In this document: positions 47,156-64,000 of the stretch, one piece after another
Layout of the letters: each line of letters begins with the position of its first letter
How positions within the stretch are numbered: the stretch's first letter is position 1
Source of the DNA: Diploscapter coronatus
Lineage: Eukaryota; Nematoda; Chromadorea; Rhabditida; Rhabditidae
NCBI GenBank assembly: GCA_964036155.1
Contig: OZ038423.1
Location: forward strand, 20,413,249 to 20,477,248
Reading direction: 5' to 3'
Length of the DNA: 64,000 nucleotides
The notes under the pieces: model-generated
Seen by the model: the letters and a program-made list of their open reading frames with translations, nothing else
What the model was told of the DNA's origin: nothing
Database searches by the model: none
Made by a program: the position numbers and the translations under genes

Positions 47156-49409
47156 ATGAATACTGTCAAATACAAAGTAAATAATTTTAGAAACACATCA
47201 ACCGTAAACGTAACGAATCTATTTGGATATTATGCCTACCCAACAGAGATAACTTTAATGATCGTACTGGTTGTCGCTCTCTTCGTCAATGGACTTGTCG
47301 GAAATCTTTTTGTCCTTCACAGGATCATATCGTAAGCTTGCTGAAGTTACATTCCTAAATCATAGTAATCAGAGTTTTGAAGAATAACTTGTTCTTTTCT
47401 GTGAAACGACGCTAACTTTATAGAATGCAACGAGAACTTCGAAGTTTATACGGTCGTGGAGCTTGGTCAGGAATGGTTGTACAACGATATCTACTGCTAC
47501 TGACTCTCAATGATTTGCTAGTTACAGTATTATTTAATCGTCATTTGAAACTTATACAGTGGAGTGAAAAATTTTCGAAACCGAACATTATTATTAATGT
47601 GAAATGTAAAACGATTTGTCATGTTCGGATATTCCTGAGAAACTGCAAATCTCTAACCCACAGTGTCTTTAATAATGTGTGCTAAAAGTAGCATTATTCG
47701 TTCATGAAAAATCCGTTCTACGTTTCGTGATAAAATAGGCGTTTGGTCCCAAACTTTTCCGCCACTGTATGGTCTTGATCTAGATACTCATTCCAATGCT
47801 CATTCCGTATCTCTTCTATGGTCAATGGTTACTCGGTGAATTTGCCTGTAAACTGTACTATTGCATTGAATCCATCAACAAGTTGCTCAGTGTTCATATT
47901 CTCACGGCCCTAGCTATTGAACGGTCAGTTATTATTTGATTACTCTAAATTTTATCCTGAATCCATTCTTAGATCATCACAAATTTGTGATTAAATAGAA
48001 AATATAATTTTTCCAAATATAAGCTGATCTTCATGTTTCACCTTATGGCTAAATACTTTTTATTCGGGATATAAGAGGCTAGTAAAGAAATTTGGTCGTA
48101 TCCCATATTCTGAAATTTACATTTTATCCAACAGATAAAGGGTAAATCTTTATGAAATTGGGGTTGATATTCTTTATTTTATGCGTATGCTTGGCAATAG
48201 CATTGCTTCATTGGAATCGGATTTGAAGATTATTATTAAATGTGACAGAATTTTCTTATCAACTAGCAACCAGAGGTATGCGGAAATGGATTTTGAGATT
48301 TTCGGAATCGGACAACGGTACGGAAATTTCCGCACGCCCCTGTTACCAATCTAATATTTGCGGATTTGTGGACAATTTTTTCTCATAACGACGATATTCT
48401 TGCAGTTACTGTGTCGTTCGACAATCCGTTGCTCACACCTGTCGATTGAATGGTCGAATCGTTTCTTCGATTTATTTGCTGATCGCGGCTCTATTCGTTC
48501 TTTCATTGCTTCCATTTTTAAGTAGAGTTCAAGTCGAAATCATCCCCATGCCGCAGAACGTCACCACGTATGATTCAATTTTATCATTTTTTGTGTATGA
48601 AATTTCGATTTTTCAGCTGCATCAGCCCTCTACCAGATAATCTTCTAGAAATATTCGTTGTCTACTCATTTTTACAGGCAAATTTCTAATTGTCATCGTT
48701 GTTTTATATTACCATGATTCAGTCATATTGTATTCCGGCCTTCGTAATCGCATTCTGTTACATCGCCCTAATACGAATACTCAAACAACGATACATAAAT
48801 ACGCCGATTTCGGAGACTACGAAAACTCATCTCGTACAGAAGGTTTGTTTGGATTGACAGATTAGATTTGCGATAATTCGTAGACTTTTCCAGGTGACAG
48901 TTAGCATCATGAGTGTCACGCTATTTCATTTCACATGCTGGAGCCCATTTTGGTAGTTTTCTTCTATAATAATTTTAAACCTCGTAAATTATATCTTATT
49001 TAGAAAATGGTTTTTTCTAGTAACTAGACGAAATATCGTTCCGATTTTCTTTTAAAATTACATATTCAGCTTCATTACTCTAGCATTGTACAATTTTCAA
49101 TTTTTTAGGGACTTTAAACCCTAAAGTTAATTTAAGATATTCTAGGTTCTGTTTTCTGCTGCCTAATATGTCGATGACCAAGCATATCGTGGTATCATTC
49201 AAATATTTTCTGATTTCCTCATCGGATTGGTAATTAAGGATCAAATTCCGTTCTTCCCCATTCTACAAATGTTCTCGGTCATCTGTCCGTACATCAACTG
49301 CTCAGGCAACTGGGTCTTTTACGTTCTACTCAACAAAAGGCTTCGTCGACAGATCTTCCGCAGATCGTCTTCTCATGCGACCTGCGAAAGGATGCTAAAC
49401 AGAAATTGA
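47156..49409 (+). CDS. rhodopsin-family G-protein-coupled receptor, with an apparent frameshift
   Basis: Exons 47156-47331, 47424-47526, 47784-47923, 48406-48567, 48617-48677, 48723-48842, 48894-48952 and 49146-49409. TM1 has NGLVGNLFVLHR with upstream N-glycosylation sites. TM2 is LLLLTLNDLLV. TM3 ends ALAIER|Y (the DRY position) after FACKLYYC. TM6 has FTCWSPFW. TM7 has PYINCSGNWVFYVLLN followed by RLRRQ. The layout resembles peptide receptors; the ligand is unknown. The intron after 48677 uses a GC donor (CAG|GCAAAT). In the last exon the TM6 frame (WFCFLLPNM) and the TM7 frame differ by one base, with stops in each, so the gene is frameshifted, contains a ~32-nt intron, or has a sequence error. 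The start may lie further upstream. Confidence 0.75.
47556..47767 (+). mobile_element. 212-bp TA-flanked CAGTGG MITE in a GPCR intron
   Basis: Left end CAGTGGAGTGAAAAATTTTC, right end AACTTTTCCGCCACTG, with TA on both sides (47554-47555 and 47768-47769). It shares its terminal motif with 18602-18969. It fills most of the intron splitting the TM2 region. Confidence 0.8.
48271..48342 (+). mobile_element. 72-bp hAT-like mini-element in a GPCR intron
   Basis: CAGAGGTATGCGGAAA on the left and TTTCCGCACGCCCCTG on the right, the same family as 9468-9527. The flanking octamers CTAGCAAC and TTACCAAT match at 5 of 8, a decayed duplication. Confidence 0.65.
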
Positions 49410-52400
49410 TCATCAAAATATCGAAAATTTAAAACAAAACAAAACATATCACAATCGGAGATCTATCAAATCAGAGATATCCAAACATTTTATAGTGACA
49501 TATTTGAAACTCCAAAAATATTCGAAATCGAATCTTTTCGAAACTTTTTGCAAGGGCCTAACTTTAAAAAGATAAAATCAAGCGACTGTGGTCCTTTCAA
49601 AATTTTATTTTAAAAATCGATCTCGTTAGTAAATATAATTATTCCTCGGGTTAAGCCTACTTGTATCTCTAAAACCTTTGTCTGTTATCACATTATCATA
49701 TCAACTCATATCTATTTGTTTATGTTTTTTTTCTGTTTGATCAATTATTCATCCTTTTAGGGGTAATTCAAGTTGTATTTGCTGATTTCTAGGTAATTTT
49801 GACTGTCTGTATTGACGGGTATCCCCCCTTGTGATTTCGTCTCATTCATTCTTCGCCATTGCGCTATTTCATCCATCTCGCAGAAGCATCTCATCTTTTC
49901 ACGCGCATGTTTTCCTCCTCTTTCATTTCATTGCTTCATTCAGAATGCGCATTCAGCATTTCGAGTCTTCCCCTCTGCATCTTCCACCTTCCAATTTCTG
50001 CCTCTCTACGTCACTCTCTACAAACATTGCGGAGAGGGAATGGGGAGTTGCTGCCTTGCGGTTGCATGCGACTGCATGCGGCATGCGCGCGCATACGCTA
50101 GCCAAGCAGCCCTCCATTCTTCTCTATTTATGCTTCTCCTCCATTCCACAATCTATGTGTACGATATTGGTGTTCTTTTAATTTCGCCAATCAATTACCC
50201 AGTTTTATTTACCTATTTTATGGCTTTTTGAGAGAAATAGAACAAAGAGTGTTCATTCGAAACGTTCAACTCGTTCTTCAGCATCTAGCATCTAGAATTT
50301 GTGTAGTATTAGAGTGTCAGAGTAGTAGTGTCTGTGTCAGTCGGAGTAGTGCTGATGATAGCCAGCAAGAGGTATCCATCTCCACCGAATCCACGAAGAA
50401 GAAGAAGGAATAAAATTCCCAATCCCCTCTGCGTCTCTACCCACTTTGCATCTGTCAGTCTATTGCTTCCAGCTGGCTTTTCTTTTATCCTTCGTCTTTC
50501 TTCCTTCCTTATTTCTTCTTCTTCATCGTTTCGTCCTTTCCCCTTCCTTCCCCTTTTCCTTCTCCTTCAGCTAGCGGTGCTCGATCAATACCCATTTTGC
50601 AATTAGTCGGAGGGTTGTATCTATGCATGCTAGATGTTGGTTAGGATGGAACAAAAACAAAATAGAATGCCGAATTTCTAAGAGCTAACTAATCCCTAAT
50701 GTATTTTATCGATTTTTATTTTCATTCTAATGGAAATTAGTTATAAAATTTCTCATTAGATCATTTTCTATTATTGAATTTCGGGATAATTTTCTTAGAT
50801 AGCGCATAGTTATCATACCTTAGTGTCACTATCTACCCTAATTCGAACTGATCGACTAATTTTCTTCCAGTTTTATCGATTTTTTTTAGCTTCTTTGTCT
50901 AAATTCTCCATTTTCATTTTCCATTTCCATTTTCCTTTCATTTCTCCTCGTTTTTGTCGGTCATCTAGATATCGATTTGTGTCGTATTTGTTAAGTGTCG
51001 TCCACATCTCTTTCCTTTTCTCTCTCCCTCACTCTCTCTCTCGTTCAGCTCTCTCTCCCCTTCTGACTGTCCTCTTTATCTCTGCTCCCTCTCTTCATTC
51101 CCCCTTCCCTCTGATACTTCCCTATCTGATCAGTTCTGATTCAGATTCACATTCACATTCACATTCGCAATGCATCTTCCCTTTCGCTGTTCCCTGTTCG
51201 CCTATTTCAAATACCCTTCCTTCCCAGCTAATTATCTGCTGCAAATCAATCGATAATCGATTCCTCCCTCTGCTTGTTTATGATTCAGTCGTTCAGCTGT
51301 CCATCCGCATTATCTGCATCATTTCCGGCTGCATGCATTCTGCTTCTTGGCCTCTCGTTTCTCCTCTTCTCACTCATTTTGCCTCCCACTTGTCCCTTTT
51401 TACATCATTATTTTCATCCACCATTCTTGCATCTATGCACCAATCGATTCCATCCGTATCATTCGGCATTCTCTGCACTCATCTTCCCGATCTCCTCGCA
51501 TTCAGTCATTCGGCTCTAACAATCCAGTCTGTGCCCCTCCTTCCCTTCTTGCCCCGTGTCTGTTTCTGTTCAATGAGCCTTTCCCTTCTGTTTCTGCTGC
51601 ACTGCGGCGTCGCGTTTTTTACTTTTTGTGTCGGATCTCAATTTTCACAACAAAGCTTTGAATTGCGCGTGAGGACGCAGACACAGGCACAGGCAGGCTG
51701 AAGGGTAATGGGAGAATGGGATAGGAAAGTAAGTAGGGGGAGAGACAAGAAGAGGACAGGCACAAGGTGGGTACTCGGCAAGAAGAGAGGCTGAAGCTGA
51801 CTTAGGGCAGGCAGTGGGGCGCTGAGGTAGAAGAGGGCTGTGTGACCAAGTGGCTGAGGAACGAAGGAGTGAAGTGAAGCAGCAGCAGCCGATGATACAA
51901 AAACTAGGAAGAAAAAAGGAAGGACTGCTTCCTCAGGAAATGGAGACATCGATCGAACAGCAGCAGGTTGCATCTACAATCTGCAATCAGACTGCTCCCC
52001 TTTGCCTTTGCCTCTGCCTCTGCCTAAATCCTCGATTCAGAGATGATTTACACCGCATGTCAACAGTCAACATGTCACCCAATTGCTTTTGCTTCTCGTG
52101 TAGAGTTTTTTTGTACGAAAGTACAAAATTTCAGCAGATTTCTCTAGCTGCTTCTCTCCTTCTCCCCCTCTTAATTTATCTCTCATCTCCGACCTCCAAT
52201 TTTTGGAGTACTTCACTAAATCTTGCATTACACTTGATTTATTTCAACACGCGCTCACATCCACACATCCAGTGATCGATACACTTATTTACCCTGTCAT
52301 TCCTCGTGCGTGGGTGATTTGTGTCCTAATTGTAAATCGATAGTTCGACCGAGTCCGAGTCACGCTCACTTGTCTCTCCCCCCTTCCCTCAAATGCTCAC

Positions 52401-53313
52401 TTACTTTCCCTCCTTCCTCTCGCTTTCGCCTTTCACTCGCAATCTCTCAATCCACCCAACAGGATAACATGTGTTTCACAACTTTCCCTGCTCCATCCAC
52501 AACAAATGAAATATGAATTCCGCTGCGTGCTGCGCGTCAAATTACGTATGAGGCGCTTTGCAATTGGCTTCTTCCTCTCGTTGGCCTTTCAAGTACGAGT
52601 TTACGCTGTGAAATGCTGAAGAATGAAGCGGAGAATCTCGGCGAATGTTAAGAGGGGGGGAGACAAGGCAAATGGAGGGAAAGGGAGAAGAATGACCGCT
52701 GGGGGAATTGCTGCATTGCTTCTTGGCTGCTAGAGGCCGATGCATCCACATCCTCCCTTCTTCCTGTGTCTTCCCGCCTCGACCCTCTCATTCCTACTCT
52801 TCCCGCTTCTTTCACTCCCCAAACTTGTCGGTTTGCAATTCAGCAGTCGGGCAGTCAGTCAGTAGTAGTTGACTGACTCGTTGACTCCAAAAGTCCCTCT
52901 GTGTCCCTGCATCTGCCTGCCCGCCCGCCCGCAGTTCGCATTCATTCCATTCCATCTAACCGCCATAATTCTTTCCTTTATTTCCTCCTCCTCCCACCTC
53001 GATCATCACCCCTCGATATTCCTCCCTTAGCCTCCAGCCCTCCCCATTTTATATTTGGCCTTGTGTTTCACTTTTCTCCATCTGCCTATTTCTTCTCTTT
53101 CATTGTCTGTTTCTGTTTTCCCTCGGTCACTCATTCTCATTCCTTTCCACTCGGGTCTCTGCATTTATGTTTTGTCACTGTGATTGTCATTGTCATTTTC
53201 ATTTTCATTTTCCACCTGTTGCAGGATTAGACCGTCCACAGCCAGTGCAAAGGCAAAGGACAACAAGCAGTCAGGCAGGCGGTCAGTCGAGAGCTGGAGG
53301 AGAAAGACGAGGA
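49410..53313 (+). other. 3.9-kb CT-rich upstream region of mig-15, probable 5' UTR intron
   Basis: Mostly pyrimidine-rich on + between 49830 and 53220, with a purine-rich patch at 51660-51990 and a TTCACA microsatellite near 51145-51165. The TTGCAG acceptor at 53219-53224 opens the exon carrying the mig-15 start, so an upstream non-coding exon or trans-splice lies here. The 292-codon frame at 50823-51701 is compositional. Confidence 0.5.
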
Positions 53314-61488
<8,175 letters not shown>

Positions 61489-63534
61489 AGCACTGCAATA
61501 TTTCACTGCATTCAATCAGTGAACTGCCTGAATAAGTAAGACTCCATGGTGTCCATCTTCTGGTTACAACAATCTCGATTTCATTTTATCTGCAATAGAT
61601 TTGCAAATCTTCATTTCCTTCAAGTTTCCATTTCCTCAATGAAATTGCCATTTTCGACCTTTCTAATGAGTAGCTTCAATTCGACTTGTTGTGTGTAAAT
61701 AGGACTTCCCTTTCCTTTTCCATTTCATCGTGCTCTGCACTGCTCTTCTCCATGCTCTTTCTTCTTGCTCATTCTACTTTTACCTGTCCTCTATTGTCGA
61801 ACAAATTCATTTATTATTTTAGATTATTTTATTATTTGCTTTATAGTCATTCCCATTTAATATCTATTGCCTGTCCAGACATCTTTGATCATTGCTGAAA
61901 ACATCCTCTCACAAATATTTCTATGATTCATTTATTTTATTCTATGTATCTAATTTTATTTCTAACGTCTATCTAATTTTCTATGCTCTGACTCTTATTT
62001 AGCGGTCTTTCCTTAAACGGTGCGCATTATGATTTTCGAATTTGTCTCATTTTTTACTCATTTTCTATGCATCTGTGTTTTATGAATTTTGCCGCCAAAT
62101 TTGTTCTTCAAGGCGAAGTCATTTTTCATCTTCTCAATGCAATGCACAATACTCTTTTTCTTGTTCAATCATTTTTCCTGAAGACTTTGCTAAAATCGAG
62201 CGGTGTCTTTGTTCAATTTGACGTTGAATGTTCTGAATTCAGAAACATCTCCCTTCATTCAATAGAATAATTGAATTGTTGATTTGTGATAAAGAATTAA
62301 TGAATACATATTCGTATGGATGATAGTCTCAGTTAATGACTGGAATGTCTTCGGCCTCTGCACCTGTGTTGCTGGCCCTTTGATTCCACCTCCCGCCGCT
62401 TTATTGCGTCATTCATTCCCTCCCTCTTCGACTTGCCTTCAGGTGATAATTGTTCCTAATTCGTTGTGTCCCCTTTCCGCTCCTTTCTCGTTTGCCGTTT
62501 GACCTTCTACGACCTTTCCCATTTATGGTAGCTATCAAAGTATTGTCAGGCATTATTGAATGCCTTTGATGAAGAATGTTACCGGATTGCAATCAATCAT
62601 CCAAGACATGAAGTACAAGACAGATCAAATACCATATCCGCTAAATTTAGAATACGAACCAGCATATATTGGATGCATGAATAATGCGATGGTGGTATCA
62701 ATGTGATTAAATTTATCAGTGAATAGATCTCGAAGAAGACGATCAGATGAGATTCACGACTTACCCTCTAATATTCTCTTCAATTTTTACATCTACTTGA
62801 AATTTAAAAAAAAAATCTCTCCATGAGTGATGACTTCATAGCCTATGATTCCGTTCTACATCTCGTATATTTTTTCGGGCAAAGTGTCCTTTCAACCTAC
62901 ACGGTGTATTTTCCCCCACTCACATTTTTTGGGAAGGGTCTTCTTGAGAGAGCAAGTAGGGGAAAGACACGCTGCCTTTTTCATCTGACAAAAATGTTCC
63001 CTAAATGTTAATGAAGATCTAAATTTCTGAAAAATGATAATGAAGTATCAATTGTTCGTTCTTCTGAATATTGGTCACTTTTATTCATGATCTAAAAATC
63101 ACAGATTCCTTCAAATGAGTCTCATTCTCAATTTTCTTGGCTTGTATTTGCCTTATCTGTAGATCTCCGCTCACTCCCGCACACGACCATTCATAGTCAT
63201 TTTGACCTTCCCTTTCCCTCAGCCCCTTTGCAGCTATTCCCCTCCACCCCTGTCATGTCCCAGTCCATTAACTCATTTTTTTATGCTCTTGCTCCTTTCC
63301 TATCTCCAAATCATCTCTCCTTGAATCGTTTTTCATCATCATTTGCCATTCAAAATCGAGCAAATTTAAACGGAACGAGTACTAAAAATAAGTCTCATAA
63401 AAATTCATTTATTTGGCAAAATCGAATGAGAGGAATATGCACAAAGACAGTTTTACACGTAAATCAGAACTGGAATGTTTGAGATAGAAAAAGACCTGTA
63501 AAATGACAGACAGTAAATCAAATATTGCAAAAAG
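61489..63534. other. intergenic between convergent mig-15 and lin-32, no gene seen
   Basis: AT-rich with pyrimidine-rich patches on + (62380-62520, 63130-63320). It holds two 3' UTRs. No coding exon has both splice context and family similarity. Confidence 0.45.
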
Positions 63535-63681
63535 TCATTGTCGAACTTGTCGCTTATGATTCTGAGTGGAAGATTTCTGGAGGATTTCACTCAGACATTC
63601 GATGTACTTCTGTGCCATTTGCAGTGTTTCGTATTTGGAGAGCTTTTTGCCGGAATCCAAATCGGGAAGGACGGTGCGCAA
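63535..63681 (-). CDS. lin-32: LIN-32/atonal bHLH transcription factor, last exon (gene runs off the window)
   Basis: The exon opens after TATTTCAG with LRTVLPDLDSGKK and continues LSKYETLQMAQKYIECL to TGA 63535-63537, 48 residues. This is the second half of the bHLH domain, loop plus helix 2, and as I recall it agrees with C. elegans LIN-32 in nearly every position through SEILQ. The basic region and helix 1 must be in an upstream exon beyond the right edge; nothing in 63700-64000 encodes them. LIN-32 is a proneural factor that dimerises with an E protein and specifies sensory neurons. The intron interrupts the HLH. Confidence 0.9.
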   Translation of the reverse strand: MRTVLPDLDSGKKLSKYETLQMAQKYIECLSEILQKSSTQNHKRQVRQ

Positions 63682-64000
63682 CTGAAATATAATAAACTCG
63701 TATGAGAGATGACATGTTTGATTGCATTGAACAATGAAGTACATCTAACTTTCGAAATTCTGAGCGTATTAGCCTACAGTACGCATCAATTATCTGCTCT
63801 GCTCATTAATCCACTGTAGCACAAACATAAAATTTGGCGATGAAATAAGCGCGTTTTCGAGGCTGAAATCAGGCAGCATACGGGCAGTGGCAGGTTTGGA
63901 ACCAGCATAACGACAAGATGTTTGAAATGAGAGTGGGGATGGAGAGAGACCTTGAAGATGGAAACGGTATGAGGGGAGAGCGTGAAGGATGGAGGAGAAG
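63682..64000 (-). other. probable lin-32 intron
   Basis: No coding exon is visible. The end of the window (63920-64000) is purine-rich on +, i.e. pyrimidine-rich in the lin-32 sense. Confidence 0.5.

Noticed and set aside
50823..51701. Longest open frame in the window (292 codons, +)
   Set aside because: Ser/Leu/Phe/Pro-rich translation of a CT-rich tract, with overlapping open frames in other registers, no domain and no splice context.

Overview
The window is nuclear DNA of a nematode, most likely a rhabditid. The genes are compact and multi-exon, with many 43-60 nt introns and TTTCAG acceptors. The recognisable proteins look closest, from memory of the families, to Caenorhabditis proteins: MIG-15 kinase, dynamin DYN-1 and LIN-32. 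Two further genes encode proteins that look like the nematode CX-module and ET-module families. I assembled exons by hand using splice sites, reading-frame phase and family conservation. Every complete model below sums to a whole number of codons, apart from the GPCR, where a frameshift is noted.

Left part (1-33.5 kb), mostly minus strand, in order: a fragment of an unknown plus-strand gene at the edge (2-130); a CX-module single-pass membrane protein with up to three alternative terminal exons (544-4315); an ET-module/Ly6-like GPI-anchored protein (6069-8053); the mitochondrial complex III assembly chaperone UQCC1 (9171-11167); dynamin, in at least 21 exons with two alternative C-termini (12353-20305); and the Sec12/PREB ER exchange factor (21761-26043). 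The plus-strand RING protein RBX2 (26245-27369) lies head-to-head with Sec12 and tail-to-tail with a peroxisomal acyl-CoA oxidase ending in SKL (27489-30366). An Mpv17/PMP22-family protein (31321-33513) closes this part.

Right part (33.5-64 kb), mostly plus strand: a membrane-anchored carboxylesterase/cholinesterase-like protein (34202-36890); an unrecognised basic, lysine-rich protein (40561-42120); an unrecognised minus-strand Ser/Pro-rich protein (42903-44981); a rhodopsin-type GPCR with an apparent frameshift (47156-49409); the STE20-family kinase MIG-15, with kinase and CNH domains, in 23 exons (53314-61488); and the 3' exon of LIN-32 (atonal bHLH) running off the right edge on the minus strand.

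Introns and gene flanks hold many short non-autonomous elements and foldbacks. These include hAT-like CAGGGGCG elements, TA-flanked CAGTGG elements, a 504-bp element with long inverted repeats and a 5-bp target duplication just upstream of dynamin, a ~207-bp direct repeat pair 9.4 kb apart, and several foldbacks. Long CT-rich stretches lie on the sense strand upstream of many of the genes. They create large spurious ORFs and look like a recurrent 5'-leader feature. I saw no tRNA, rRNA, CRISPR array, prokaryotic operon or virus-like gene.
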